A stretch of DNA of 64,000 nt from Fen-549 sp964636655 (lineage in GTDB: Bacteria; Actinomycetota; Thermoleophilia; Gaiellales; Gaiellaceae): NCBI GenBank assembly GCA_964636655.1, contig CAZWTK010000002.1, forward strand, positions 38,838 through 102,837. The letters run 5' to 3'. Of this stretch, positions 9,983-18,662 are shown in pieces. The notes below the pieces were generated by a model. It did not search any database. It was not told where the DNA came from and was given only the letters and a program-made list of their open reading frames with translations. The position numbers and the translations under genes were made by a program. Every line of letters begins with the position of its first letter. Position 1 is the stretch's first letter.

Positions 9983-11326
9983 TCACCGCCCAATGAAATC
10001 GATCGTCACCGGCACCCCTTCGAGCGAGAAGCGCTCGCGCAACTCGTTCTCGACCCAGTAACCGTAGTCGCGCGTCACGAGCGTCGAGTCGTTGACGTGA
10101 ATGCGAAAGCGCGGCGGACGCACCTGCACCTGGGCGCCGTAGAGCATCTTCAGCCTGCGCCGGTCGCGGGAGGGCGCCTGGCGGGCTTCGGTCAACTCGC
10201 CCAGAAAGCGGTTCAGCTCGCCGGTGGTCACCCTGCCGTTGTAACGAGAGAAAAGTTCTTCGATGTCGTCGAGCAGCCTGCCGACTCCTCTCCCCGTCTT
10301 CGCCGAGACTGCCCGAACCGGCGGCCGCTGGCGTACGCGGCGCTGGATCTCGCGGCGCAGATCGTCGGCGGCGAAGCGAGAGATGTCCCACTTGGCTAAC
10401 ACCACCAGCGTCGCGCACTGCGCCTTGCGCGCAACGTCGGCGACGTTCAGATCCTGCTCGACCAGCCCTTCCTCCGAGTCCACCAGGACCAGTGCCACGT
10501 CGGCCCGCTCGGCTGCCTCGAGCGCGCGCAGCTCGGAGTAGTACTCGATTCCCTGGCGGTGCTTGCGCTTGCGCCTGAGCCCGGCGGTGTCGATCAGTAG
10601 AAACTCCTGCTCGCCGCGGATCAGGCGGGTGTCGATGGCGTCGCGCGTCGTCCCGGGAAGGTCGGAGACGATCACTCGCTCCTGCCCGAGCAGGGCGTTC
10701 ACGAGCGACGACTTGCCCACGTTCGGGCGACCGAGGATCGCCACTCTGATCGCCTCGGCGCCCGCTACCGGCGCGGTCTGACCGGGCAGAAGCTCGACCA
10801 TGCGGTCGAGTAGATCGCCCGAGCCCAGACCGTGCAGAGCGGAGATCGGGAATGGGTCGCCGAGCCCGAGACGATGAAACTCGAGCGCCCCCAGCTCCTG
10901 CGCCGGATCGTCGATCTTGTTTGCGGCCAGGAGAACCGGCTTCCTGGCGCTGCGCAGGATCTCGGCCACCTCCTCGTCGCCGGCCGTGACTCCGAGCGTC
11001 GCATCAACCAGGAAGACGACCACGTCGGCCTCGCCGATGGCGGCTCGCGCCTGTTCGGCGATGGCGCGCGTCAGCGGCGAAGAGTCGCCGAGATCGACCC
11101 CGCCCGTGTCGATGAGCAGAAAGTTCTGGCCGTTCCAGTCACAGAGGAGCTCTTTTCGATCGCGTGTGACGCCGGAGGTCTCGTGCACAACCGCGGCGCG
11201 GCTACTGGTCAGGCGGTTGACCAGGGTGGACTTGCCGACGTTGGGAAAGCCGACGATGGCGACTCGTCCGGCGAGCGGACCGCCGAGCGCCGATCCCGAC
11301 TCGTCTGGTTTGTCTCTTCTTCTCAT
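9983..11326 (-). CDS. der: Ribosome-associated GTPase Der (EngA)
   Basis: The 447-aa protein has two tandem GTPase domains with G1 motifs GFPNVGKSTLVN (~28-40) and GRPNVGKSSLVN (~205-217), DTGG/DTAG switch motifs and NKID/AKWD specificity boxes. A C-terminal KH-like domain ends MPVTIDFIGR-like. The double-G architecture is diagnostic of Der, which aids 50S subunit maturation. An N-terminal basic tail (MRRRDKPDES) precedes the core. It lies between gpsA and the acyltransferase gene on the same strand. The cmk-plsC-der order recurs in many actinobacteria. Confidence 0.97.
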   Translation of the reverse strand: MRRRDKPDESGSALGGPLAGRVAIVGFPNVGKSTLVNRLTSSRAAVVHETSGVTRDRKELLCDWNGQNFLLIDTGGVDLGDSSPLTRAIAEQARAAIGEADVVVFLVDATLGVTAGDEEVAEILRSARKPVLLAANKIDDPAQELGALEFHRLGLGDPFPISALHGLGSGDLLDRMVELLPGQTAPVAGAEAIRVAILGRPNVGKSSLVNALLGQERVIVSDLPGTTRDAIDTRLIRGEQEFLLIDTAGLRRKRKHRQGIEYYSELRALEAAERADVALVLVDSEEGLVEQDLNVADVARKAQCATLVVLAKWDISRFAADDLRREIQRRVRQRPPVRAVSAKTGRGVGRLLDDIEELFSRYNGRVTTGELNRFLGELTEARQAPSRDRRRLKMLYGAQVQVRPPRFRIHVNDSTLVTRDYGYWVENELRERFSLEGVPVTIDFIGR

Positions 11327-11345
11327 CAGCCGACCTCGCCTGCTC

Positions 11346-12026
11346 TCAGTCTCGCGGCGGCACGGTCAGACCGCGCGGGCGCCCTTGAGCCTGAACCTCG
11401 CCCAGCCAGCTCCAGAGACGGTGGATCTCGCGCGCGATCTCGGCCGTCACCTTGTGGTAGCCCTTGCTGCCTGCCGGAATCCCGTCGAAGCTCATCGGTC
11501 GGCCCCAGGCGAGAGTGACCGGGTGGAAGTTCCAGCCTTTCCAGGACTCGCTGCCACGCACGGCCGCCGGTAACACCGGCACACCCTCCCGTAGAGCAAC
11601 CATCGCGGCTCCAGGCATGGCCTCCCCGAGCTCGCCCGACCTCTGTCTCGTCCCTTCGATGAAGACGCCGAGCGCCTCACCGGCGCGGACGATCTCGCGC
11701 ATCCGGCGCACCGCGTCGCGGTCGGATTCGCCGCGTCGCACCTGGAAGGTGCCGAAGAGAGCAAGAAACTGGGACAGGCCCGGCACACCCATGACCTCGC
11801 TTTTTGCCAGGAAGTAGACGCGACGCGGACAGAAGCCGCCGAACGCGGGCGGATCGATCATCGAAAAGTGGTTGAAAGCAAGAACGAGACCGCCCTCCAG
11901 CGGCACGTTCTCCTGTCCGTAAGAACGAACACGCCCGAGGACACGAGCGAGCGTGCCGACCGTTCCCTTGCCAAACGCCTCGCGCCTGGGCGTGTATCCG
12001 TACAGGTAGTCCTTCTTCTTCCCCAC
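11346..12026 (-). CDS. 1-acyl-glycerol-3-phosphate acyltransferase (PlsC family)
   Basis: The 226-aa member of the PlsC/LPLAT family transfers an acyl chain to lysophosphatidic acid. Motif I is NHFSMIDP (HX4D), followed by the glycerol-phosphate motif FIEGTRQRSG and a VPVLPAAVRGS block. There is no long membrane-spanning segment, so peripheral membrane attachment is likely. GTG start at 12024-12026, 2 nt after the cmk stop, implies translational coupling. The family is certain; the exact acyl acceptor is not. Confidence 0.88.
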   Translation of the reverse strand: MGKKKDYLYGYTPRREAFGKGTVGTLARVLGRVRSYGQENVPLEGGLVLAFNHFSMIDPPAFGGFCPRRVYFLAKSEVMGVPGLSQFLALFGTFQVRRGESDRDAVRRMREIVRAGEALGVFIEGTRQRSGELGEAMPGAAMVALREGVPVLPAAVRGSESWKGWNFHPVTLAWGRPMSFDGIPAGSKGYHKVTAEIAREIHRLWSWLGEVQAQGRPRGLTVPPRD

Positions 12027-12028
12027 AT

Positions 12029-12667
12029 TTACCCCCCGCTCGAAAGCTTTTCGCCCACGAGCGACTCGATTCTCTCCACGACCTGCTCGACGCTCAAATC
12101 GGTGGTGTCGATGTGCACCGCGTCGGGCGCGGGCTGCAGCTGGGGCGCGTCGCGCTCGTCGCGCCGTCGCATGTCCGCGGCCAGCTTCTCGGCAACGCTA
12201 CCCGGACGCTCGGCAAGGCGGCGGCCGGCGCGCACGGCTTCGTCGGCGACCAGATAGACCTTGACCTCGGCCCCAGGCACGACGACGCTGCCGATGTCGC
12301 GGCCCTCGATCACCGAGTCGCCGATCGCCGCCAGTTCGCGCTGACGCTCGCGCATGATCAGCCGCACCTCGGGCTGGCGCGCCACGAGCGAGACGACGCG
12401 ATCGACCTCCGGCCGGCGGATCTCCTCGGTCACGTCAACACCGCTTATCCGGGTGTGGCCATCGCTGTCGAAGTCGATCGGATTGGCGCGCCCGAGCTTG
12501 GCCAGCGCCGCTTCGTTCTCGAGCTCTACGCCGCGCTCCAAGGCGATCCAGGTCAGCGCGCGGTACATCGCGCCGGTGTCGAGATAGCGAAAGCCGAGCT
12601 TGGCCGCCAGGCCTCGCGCCACGGTGCTCTTGCCGGCTCCGGCCGGCCCGTCGATCGTGACGATCAA
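12029..12667 (-). CDS. cmk: Cytidylate kinase
   Basis: The 212-aa kinase phosphorylates CMP/dCMP with ATP. The P-loop IDGPAGAGKSTVARGLA is at the N-terminus. FRYLDTGAMYRALTW is the CMP-site signature, and VIEGRDIGSVVVPGAEVKVYL plus a LID-type Arg/Asp segment (MRRRDERD) complete the fold. It starts at TTG 12665-12667, 7 nt after the aroA stop. The aroA-cmk adjacency and the following acyltransferase and der genes form one apparent operon. Confidence 0.96.
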   Translation of the reverse strand: MIVTIDGPAGAGKSTVARGLAAKLGFRYLDTGAMYRALTWIALERGVELENEAALAKLGRANPIDFDSDGHTRISGVDVTEEIRRPEVDRVVSLVARQPEVRLIMRERQRELAAIGDSVIEGRDIGSVVVPGAEVKVYLVADEAVRAGRRLAERPGSVAEKLAADMRRRDERDAPQLQPAPDAVHIDTTDLSVEQVVERIESLVGEKLSSGG

Positions 12668-12674
12668 AGCTCTC

Positions 12675-13994
12675 TCATCCTTCCTCCGGGACGAAATCGC
12701 GCCTGGCGACCTCGTCCAGGAGCTCGAAGAAGTCGGGGAAGCTTACTGCGACGCAGTCCGGATCATCGATCTCGACGCCGTGGCTCGAGAGAATGCCGGC
12801 GATTCCGGCCAGCATGGCGATTCGGTGGTCGCCGCGACTCTCGACGAGTCCGCCCTTGAACCGCGTCGGAATACCGCGCACGCTGAAGCCGTCGGGCGCC
12901 TGCGTGATGTGGACGCCCAGTCCGCGCAGCGCCTCAGTCGTCGTCTCGATCCGATCAGACTCCTTGGCCCGCAGCTCCTCGGCGCCGCGCACCTGGCTGA
13001 CACCGTGCGCCATCGACGCCGCCAGGGCGAACAGGGGCAGCTCATCGACCACGTTCGGCACCTCGTGCGACTCGATCGTCGTCGCCGTCAGCTCGGCCGA
13101 GCGTATGCCAATGGCGCCAACCGGCTCGCCGCCCGACGAGCGGCGATCGTAGACGGTCGTGCGTGCTCCCATCCGTTCGAGCACGCCCAGGAAGCCGATG
13201 CGGGTCGGATTGAGATTGACGTCGTGGATGCGCAACTCGGAGCCGGTTAGGAGCGAGGCGCCGACCAGGAAGGGCGCCGCCGAGGAGAAATCGCCGGGGA
13301 TGTCGAGATCGAGCGGCGGGATGCGCTCGACCGGCCAGACGCTGATCTCGCTGCCCTCGTGGCGCACGCGCACGCCGAGCGAAGTCAGCATCCGCTCGGT
13401 GTGGTCGCGCGTTGGCACCGGCTCGATCACCGTCGTCGGGCCGCTCTTCGCGAACAGCCCGGCAAGCAGGATCGCCGACTTCACCTGAGCGCTCGCCACG
13501 GGCAGTACGTAGGTAGTGGGTTCGAGCGCCCCGCCCGAGATGGTCACCGGCGCCGAGCCGTTGGTCGTCTCGACCTCGGCGCCCATCTGCCTGAGCGGGA
13601 TGGCGACCCGCTCGTGCGGGCGGCTGGAGAGCGACTCGTCGCCCGTCAAGACGAAGCTGCCTTCCTGGCCGGTGAGCACGCCTGCCAGGAGCCTGAGCAG
13701 CGTGCCGGCGTTACGGCAGTCGATCGGATGGCCGGGCGCGCGCAGCCCGCGCAGGCCGACTCCCTCGATCCTGATCGCGCCCGGGTTCGGCTCGCTCACC
13801 GCGGCGCCGAGCGTGCGCACGGCGTCGAGCGCCGCGTCGGTGTCTGCGGCATGCCCGAAGCCGCGAATCTCGCTGACTCCGTCGGCGACCGCGGCCAAGA
13901 GCGCCGCCCGCTGGCATAGGCCCTTGACGCCCGGTACGGCGAGATCGCCGACCAGCGCCGCCGCCGGTTCGACCTTTCTTGCGCTCCTATGCAA
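12675..13994 (-). CDS. aroA: 3-phosphoshikimate 1-carboxyvinyltransferase (EPSP synthase), variant active-site motif
   Basis: The enzyme transfers the enolpyruvyl group of PEP to shikimate-3-phosphate. Motifs present: NAGTLLRLLAG, SLSSRPHERV, PVASAQVKSAILLAG (S3P binding), DIPGDFSSAAPF, DELPLFALAA (catalytic Asp), LRAKESDRI and RGDHRIAM. The first motif, normally PGDKSISHRA, reads PGVKGLCQRA: the PEP-binding Lys and the Arg are kept, but the S3P-binding Ser is Gly. I start at TTG 13992-13994 (MHRSARKVEPA), giving 439 aa. The frame stays open to 14129, but that extension is Arg-rich and unlike the family. tyrA follows upstream on the same strand. Confidence 0.9.
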   Translation of the reverse strand: MHRSARKVEPAAALVGDLAVPGVKGLCQRAALLAAVADGVSEIRGFGHAADTDAALDAVRTLGAAVSEPNPGAIRIEGVGLRGLRAPGHPIDCRNAGTLLRLLAGVLTGQEGSFVLTGDESLSSRPHERVAIPLRQMGAEVETTNGSAPVTISGGALEPTTYVLPVASAQVKSAILLAGLFAKSGPTTVIEPVPTRDHTERMLTSLGVRVRHEGSEISVWPVERIPPLDLDIPGDFSSAAPFLVGASLLTGSELRIHDVNLNPTRIGFLGVLERMGARTTVYDRRSSGGEPVGAIGIRSAELTATTIESHEVPNVVDELPLFALAASMAHGVSQVRGAEELRAKESDRIETTTEALRGLGVHITQAPDGFSVRGIPTRFKGGLVESRGDHRIAMLAGIAGILSSHGVEIDDPDCVAVSFPDFFELLDEVARRDFVPEEG

Positions 13995-14147
13995 AACGAA
14001 GCACTCCGCCGCCTGGCCGCGCTTGGCGGCACGATACTGCGTCCTCAGTCGCGCCCGTAGCGCTGCTACGAACGCTCCCTGCGCCCTTGCCTCGCGTCCA
14101 CCGGTCGCACCCAGTCGGCGCGTCTGCATTTTGATATGAGCATGGCC

Positions 14148-15293
14148 TCAAGCGTCCTCCTCCATGATGTCCGACACGACGACGCCGTAGCCCTGCGCCG
14201 CGAGCAGATCGGCCGCCCGTCGCGCCTCGCCCTCGCCGGCGATCACGATCGAGAGCGAGCCGCCGCGATCGGGCGATACGTGCTGCATCTCCAGGTCTTC
14301 GATGTTGATCCGCTCGGCCCCCAGCACCTGGGTGATACCGGCCAGCACGCCGGGCTCGTCGGCCACGTGCACGCGCAGGCGGAAGAGCCCGCCCATGCTC
14401 GGATAGACCTCGGCCAGCAGGTGACGGCGATGCAGCCCGGCCTCGCTGATCCACTCGTCGACGAAGCCGGCGTCGCCGCTGGCAAGCGCCTGCTCGAGCT
14501 GCTCGATCAGTCGCCGGTGCTCGGCGAGGGCCTCACGCAGCGGATCTGCGTTCTCGAGGAAGATGTCGACCCAGATGCGGGGGTTTGCGCCGGCCACGCG
14601 CGTCATGTCCCTGAGCGAGCCGCCCGCACTGGCGAGCGGCTCGTGACCCTCCACCCGCGTCGCGCCGGCCTGGTTGACCAGCAGGTTGGACAGCGCGTGA
14701 GGAAGGTGACTGGTCAGCGCGACGAGGCGATCGTGAGCGGCAGGGTCGATGGCCACCGGATGGGCGCCGAGCGAGGCCACGAAGCCGTGCAGCATGCGGT
14801 AGCGGTCGGGGTCGGTGACGGCCTGCGGAGTGAGAAACCAGGTCGCACCCTCGAAGATGTCCGCGCTTGCGTACTCCGGCCCACTCGTTTCCGAGCCGCA
14901 AACCGGATGCCCACCGATGAAGCGGTTATCGTCGGCGGCGGCCGCGCAGACCGCAAGCTTGGTCGAACCGACGTCGCTCACCGTGCAATCCTGGCCGACC
15001 AGATCGAGCACCTCCAGAACCCGTTCGGGCAGGTGAGCGACCGGCGCGGCGACGATCACCAGCTCGGCCGCCGCGACCGCCTCGGCCGGCGTCTCGGCGG
15101 CGCGATCGACGGCGCCGCGCTCGTGTGCGATGCGAAGCGCTTCAGGATCCGGATCGAAGCCGGCAACCTGCGCTGCGCCGGCCCGCTTGGCCGCCAGCCC
15201 GACCGAGGCCCCGATCAGGCCCGTGCCGACGATCGCCAGGCGCGAGAGTCTAGCGCCGGGATGACCTGTCTCTGCTGTTGGTGGGACGCCCAT
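14148..15293 (-). CDS. tyrA: Prephenate dehydrogenase with C-terminal ACT domain
   Basis: The enzyme oxidatively decarboxylates prephenate to 4-hydroxyphenylpyruvate (tyrosine branch). The N-terminal Rossmann motif is IVGTGLIGASVGLA. GGHPVCGSETSG and LTSHLPHALSNLL (catalytic His region) follow. The last ~75 residues form an ACT domain (LRVHVADEPGVLAGITQVLG), which usually mediates Tyr feedback. I place the start at ATG 15291-15293 (MGVPPTAETGH); TTG at 15302 is an alternative adding three residues. It precedes aroA on the same strand, a shikimate/aromatic cluster. It is divergent from trpS across ~95 nt. Confidence 0.94.
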   Translation of the reverse strand: MGVPPTAETGHPGARLSRLAIVGTGLIGASVGLAAKRAGAAQVAGFDPDPEALRIAHERGAVDRAAETPAEAVAAAELVIVAAPVAHLPERVLEVLDLVGQDCTVSDVGSTKLAVCAAAADDNRFIGGHPVCGSETSGPEYASADIFEGATWFLTPQAVTDPDRYRMLHGFVASLGAHPVAIDPAAHDRLVALTSHLPHALSNLLVNQAGATRVEGHEPLASAGGSLRDMTRVAGANPRIWVDIFLENADPLREALAEHRRLIEQLEQALASGDAGFVDEWISEAGLHRRHLLAEVYPSMGGLFRLRVHVADEPGVLAGITQVLGAERINIEDLEMQHVSPDRGGSLSIVIAGEGEARRAADLLAAQGYGVVVSDIMEEDA

Positions 15294-15340
15294 TTCCAGC
15301 AAGTCTAGTGGCGGAGCGCACCACCTCTCCGGCGCCTTCT

Positions 15341-15357
15341 GCCGCTCATCGAGCGGC
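15341..15357 (+). promoter_or_regulatory. Small hairpin in the trpS leader
   Basis: GCCGCTC-ATC-GAGCGGC is a perfect 7-bp stem with a 3-nt loop, 31 nt upstream of the trpS ATG in the divergent tyrA-trpS spacer. I see no T-box features (no specifier loop or T-box sequence). It may influence expression or may be incidental. Confidence 0.3.
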
Positions 15358-15388
15358 GCGCCCGCCCGCTCAGAGATAATCCCCGTCG

Positions 15389-16384
15389 ATGAAGATCTTC
15401 TCGGGCATCCAACCTACCGGCGCGAAGCACCTCGGTAACTACTCGGGCGGCTTTCGCCAGTACGCGGCAACCCAGGAGCAGGGCGATGCCTTCTTCTGCG
15501 TCGTCGACCTGCACTCCGTCACCGTCCCTCACGATCCCGAGGACCTGCGGGAACGGACGCTCGACCTGGCCGCGATCATGTTCGCCACCGGGCTCGACCC
15601 CGAGCGCTCGACCGTGTTCGTGCAGAGCCACGTGAAAGCCCACGCCGAGGCGGCCTGGTTACTCGGCTGCGTGGCCACCTACGGCGAGCTGCAGCGGATG
15701 ACCCAGTTCAAGGACAAGGCCGGCAAGCAAACCTCGGTCTCGGCCGGTCTGTTCACCTATCCGGTGCTGATGGTCGGCGACATCCTCCTCTACCAGACCG
15801 ACATCGTCCCGATCGGCGACGACCAGCGCCAGCACCTCGAGCTCACCCGCGACGTCGCCGAGCGCTTCAACGCCCGCTTCGGGCAAACCTTCACGGTGCC
15901 CAAAGGCGTATATCCCGAGGCCGGGGCGCGGATCATGGATCTGCAAGACCCCGAGAACAAGATGTCCACCACCGGTGGCAACCCGCAGGGGACGATCTAC
16001 TTGCTCGACCCGCCCGAGATCGTACGCAAGAAGCTGAAGACGGCGGTCACCGACTCCGGGCGCGAGATCGTCCACGACCTCGACGGGAAGGCGGGCATCT
16101 CGAACCTGATCGAGATCATGACCGTGGCAACGGGCGAGACCATCGCCGAGGTCGAGAAGCGCTACGAGGGAGGGGCCGGCTACGGACAGTTCAAGAGCGA
16201 TGTCGGCGATGTCGTGGTCGAGCTGCTAGAGCCGATCCAGGCGCGCTTCCGCGAGCTGCGCGACGACCCGGCCGAGCTGGAGCGAATGCTGGCGATCGGC
16301 GCCGCCAAGGCGCGGGAGGCGTCCGCGCCGACGCTCGAGAAGATGTACGAACGAATGGGCTTCACTCGACCAAAGGGAGTGTGA
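15389..16384 (+). CDS. trpS: Tryptophanyl-tRNA synthetase
   Basis: The 331-aa class I synthetase charges tRNA-Trp. The HIGH-equivalent is IQPTGAKHLGNY near the N-terminus. The KMSKS loop reads ENKMSTTGG, an accepted variant in TrpS. VGDILLYQTDIVPIGDDQRQHLELTRDVA is conserved in the family core (only parts quoted here matter: the GDDQ and HLELTRD blocks). ATG at 15389. The stop is 4 nt before the YbjQ-type gene, so the two are probably one transcript ending at the 16.7-kb terminator. Confidence 0.97.
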   Translation: MKIFSGIQPTGAKHLGNYSGGFRQYAATQEQGDAFFCVVDLHSVTVPHDPEDLRERTLDLAAIMFATGLDPERSTVFVQSHVKAHAEAAWLLGCVATYGELQRMTQFKDKAGKQTSVSAGLFTYPVLMVGDILLYQTDIVPIGDDQRQHLELTRDVAERFNARFGQTFTVPKGVYPEAGARIMDLQDPENKMSTTGGNPQGTIYLLDPPEIVRKKLKTAVTDSGREIVHDLDGKAGISNLIEIMTVATGETIAEVEKRYEGGAGYGQFKSDVGDVVVELLEPIQARFRELRDDPAELERMLAIGAAKAREASAPTLEKMYERMGFTRPKGV

Positions 16385-16388
16385 CGAG

Positions 16389-16709
16389 ATGCTGATCTCG
16401 ACGATGAACGACGTCCCCGGGCATGAGGTCACCGAGGTGATCGGCGAGGTCTTCGGGCTGACAGTACGAGCGCGTAACGTCGGCGCGCAGATCGGCGCCG
16501 GGCTCAAGTCGCTTGTCGGCGGCGAGCTGAAGGGAATGACCAAGCAGCTGATCGCGAGTCGCGAGGAAGCGATTGCCCGGCTAACCGAGGAGGCCGAGAG
16601 CAAGGGCGCCAACTGCGTACTGGCGATGCGCTTCGACGTCTCCGACCTCGGCAACACCTGGAGCGAGATCTGCGCCTACGGCACGGCGATCAAGATCAAA
16701 GAGGCCTAA
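16389..16709 (+). CDS. YbjQ/UPF0145 family protein
   Basis: The 106-aa cytosolic protein begins MLISTMNDVPGHEV, then IGEVFGLTVRARNVG, and ends AYGTAIKIKEA. These are hallmarks of the YbjQ (heavy-metal-binding-like, UPF0145) family, which forms pentamers of unclear function. The central helix GGELKGMTKQLIASREEAIARL is typical. It lies 4 nt after trpS and is followed by a rho-independent terminator. The metal-binding name is historical; no metal-ligand cluster is evident. Confidence 0.88.
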   Translation: MLISTMNDVPGHEVTEVIGEVFGLTVRARNVGAQIGAGLKSLVGGELKGMTKQLIASREEAIARLTEEAESKGANCVLAMRFDVSDLGNTWSEICAYGTAIKIKEA

Positions 16710-16732
16710 AACTCGAGGCGATGGTTTTTCGA

Positions 16733-16763
16733 GGGGCGCTCGCTCAGTGCGGGCGCCCTTTTG
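16733..16763 (+). terminator. Rho-independent terminator after trpS-ybjQ
   Basis: GGGCGC pairs with GCGCCC (16734-16739 with 16753-16758) around a 13-nt loop and is followed directly by TTTTGTT. It sits 24 nt after the ybjQ-type stop on the plus strand, a classic intrinsic terminator. Confidence 0.75.
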
Positions 16764-16791
16764 TTGCAGACACTAAAGCTCGGGAGGAGAC

Positions 16792-17286
16792 TTGAACGTC
16801 TCTCCAGCGATGGCACTCTCGATCGAAGAGATCCAGCGAGTCTACGAAGCTCGGTATTCCGGCTTCGTCGTCGCGGCCACCGCTCTCCTGAAAGATCGGG
16901 ACGCTGCCGGCGACGTCGTCCAGGAGGGCTTTGCGCAGGCACTGGTCGCTCGGCGCAAGTGGCGCGGCGGCTCGCCCGAGGCCTGGGTCTGGAAGATCGT
17001 GCAGCGCAAGGCGCTCGACCAGATCCGGCGCCGGCACTATGACGTTCCGCTCGACAAGGAGTTCGACGCCGGCAGCCTTCTCTCGGAGAATCATTCCGGC
17101 CTGGCCGAGGCAGTGGCGGCTTTACCGCCGCGCCGCCGGGCGATGGTTTTCCTCCACTACTTCGCCGATCTGGGCTACCCGGCGATCGCGAAGTTGTGTG
17201 GCGTCAGCGATGGAACCGTCGCCGCGACGCTGGCGCAGGCGCGGGCAGAGCTTTACGGAATGCTCGAGAAGGAGGTGTCGCCATGA
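16792..17286 (+). CDS. ECF-family RNA polymerase sigma factor
   Basis: The 164-aa protein has sigma region 2 (YSGFVVAATALLKDRDAAGDVVQEGFAQAL) joined by a short linker to region 4. Region 4 (LPPRRRAMVFLHYFADLGYPAIAKLCGVSDGTV) contains the -35-binding helix-turn-helix. This two-domain form is an ECF (group 4) sigma factor, directing RNA polymerase to alternative promoters. GGGAGGAG lies immediately upstream of TTG at 16792; ATG at 16810 is the alternative start. The stop overlaps the next start by 4 nt (ATGA), so the downstream membrane protein is a candidate partner or anti-sigma factor. Confidence 0.85.
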   Translation: MNVSPAMALSIEEIQRVYEARYSGFVVAATALLKDRDAAGDVVQEGFAQALVARRKWRGGSPEAWVWKIVQRKALDQIRRRHYDVPLDKEFDAGSLLSENHSGLAEAVAALPPRRRAMVFLHYFADLGYPAIAKLCGVSDGTVAATLAQARAELYGMLEKEVSP

Positions 17287-18662
17287 GCGACATGGATGCT
17301 CGCATCAACGAATCGCTGAAACAGCTCACTCCACGTGGCGGCGGCGACTGGCCTGATGTGGTCGCTCGTTCGGGCGCCATCCGAAACGCAAGGCACCGGA
17401 ACCGAGTCGTTTTCGCAGTTGCGATCGCAGCGTTCTTCGTCAGCGTTGGAACGACACTCGCGATCGGTAACCGGCTCTTTGGCTGGTTCCGGGTCTCGAC
17501 GCCGCCGAGTTGGTTTAGCGTTGAGACGGCGCACAGTAAGGCGCCCGCAACCAAGGGAACGCTCTCCTACGTCTTCGGGCAGACGCTATACCGGCCGCAC
17601 AAGCGGCCGCAGCGGCTCGCCTTCCCGCTGCGCCCGCGGTTCTACAACGGGAACTTGGCCGTGTTCTCGCCGGGCGGTCGCTACCTCGCCTACCAGACGG
17701 CCCGCTACCACAGCGAGACAAGGGTCGTGTTTACGCCGATGCTCTACGTACACGACACGCTCGCGAGCCGGGAAAAGCTGATAGCGCGCGGTGCCTTTTC
17801 GGCTGCCTGGAGCAGAGACGGGCGAATCGCCTACTTCAAGGCCGACCGCGAACGTTACGACGGGCGCCACGGGTCGTACATCGGGCAGGTCGTCGTCCAA
17901 GAGCTCGAAGGACGACCGGTGGCCTGGACACGCCGCGCCGCCCTTTACGCGGTTCTCGCCTGGGTGGGCGACGAGATCATCGTGCGAGTTGACGACTGCG
18001 TTCTGGGCGGTTGTCCCCCGAACCTCGATTCCGCCGTCTACGCCCTGAACCGGAAGGGACGACTTCGTCCGCTCCACATGGAGTGGGTGACCGCGCTCAG
18101 CCCCGACGGCCGCTATGCGATCGGGCCGGCCGAGGTCGGATACGAGAACTACTCCCCGCTTGCTCGCATAGTCCGCGTAGACAGCGGCAAGGTAATCGCG
18201 ACGCTGGATGAAAGGCGTGTGGTTCGGCGCGCCCTGTCGGGTCTCAAGCTATCTGGACACTCCTCGTATGCAAGACCGGCACTTGGAACGGGTTCGTGGC
18301 GCAGAGATGAGATCGTCTTCAGCCTCAGTGACAAGCGTGGCAGCGCTCTCGGTGTCTTCAGCTGGCGCAACCGAAAGCTCGTCTACGAATTCAGCATCCC
18401 GATTCCGGCGCGAAAACTACCGCGAGTGGACTACGGCCCCTCGTTCTATACTCCGTTCTTCACCGGGACGGATAACCGCGAGATAGTGGCGACGGCGGGG
18501 GGCTCGAAAAACCGGCCCTGGCCCCATTCCGAGGATTGCCTCGAAGCGATTCTCGCCTGCTCGCGCGCCAAGCGGAGTTGCGTCGTAGGCGAGTCCTTCT
18601 TCTGGTCCTCGGTGGGAAAGCAGGGCGGTTTCAGCCTTGTCACGAAATCGAGTAGACCCTAG
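17283..18662 (+). CDS. Membrane-anchored beta-propeller protein, possible sigma-factor partner
   Basis: The 459-aa protein has a cytoplasmic N-terminus of ~40 residues, one membrane helix (VVFAVAIAAFFVSVGTTLAI), then an extracellular region. That region has TolB/WD40-like units such as LAVFSPGGRYLAYQT, SAAWSRDGRIAYFK and VTALSPDGRYAIGP. A short cytoplasmic tail plus single helix plus sensor domain is the anti-sigma layout, but no zinc-binding HxxxCxxC motif of classical anti-sigma domains is visible. The ATG at 17283 overlaps the sigma-factor stop (ATGA). Cys residues near the C-terminus (CLEAILACSRAKRSC) could form disulfides. The anti-sigma role is inference from context. Confidence 0.7.
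   Translation: MSDMDARINESLKQLTPRGGGDWPDVVARSGAIRNARHRNRVVFAVAIAAFFVSVGTTLAIGNRLFGWFRVSTPPSWFSVETAHSKAPATKGTLSYVFGQTLYRPHKRPQRLAFPLRPRFYNGNLAVFSPGGRYLAYQTARYHSETRVVFTPMLYVHDTLASREKLIARGAFSAAWSRDGRIAYFKADRERYDGRHGSYIGQVVVQELEGRPVAWTRRAALYAVLAWVGDEIIVRVDDCVLGGCPPNLDSAVYALNRKGRLRPLHMEWVTALSPDGRYAIGPAEVGYENYSPLARIVRVDSGKVIATLDERRVVRRALSGLKLSGHSSYARPALGTGSWRRDEIVFSLSDKRGSALGVFSWRNRKLVYEFSIPIPARKLPRVDYGPSFYTPFFTGTDNREIVATAGGSKNRPWPHSEDCLEAILACSRAKRSCVVGESFFWSSVGKQGGFSLVTKSSRP

Noticed and set aside
14000..14129. An N-terminal extension of aroA from ATG 14129
   Set aside because: It adds 45 Arg/Ala-rich residues not seen in the EPSP synthase family and lacks a properly spaced Shine-Dalgarno.
15303..15388. 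T-box leader upstream of trpS
   Set aside because: The spacer is too short and holds no specifier loop or T-box; only a 7-bp hairpin is present.
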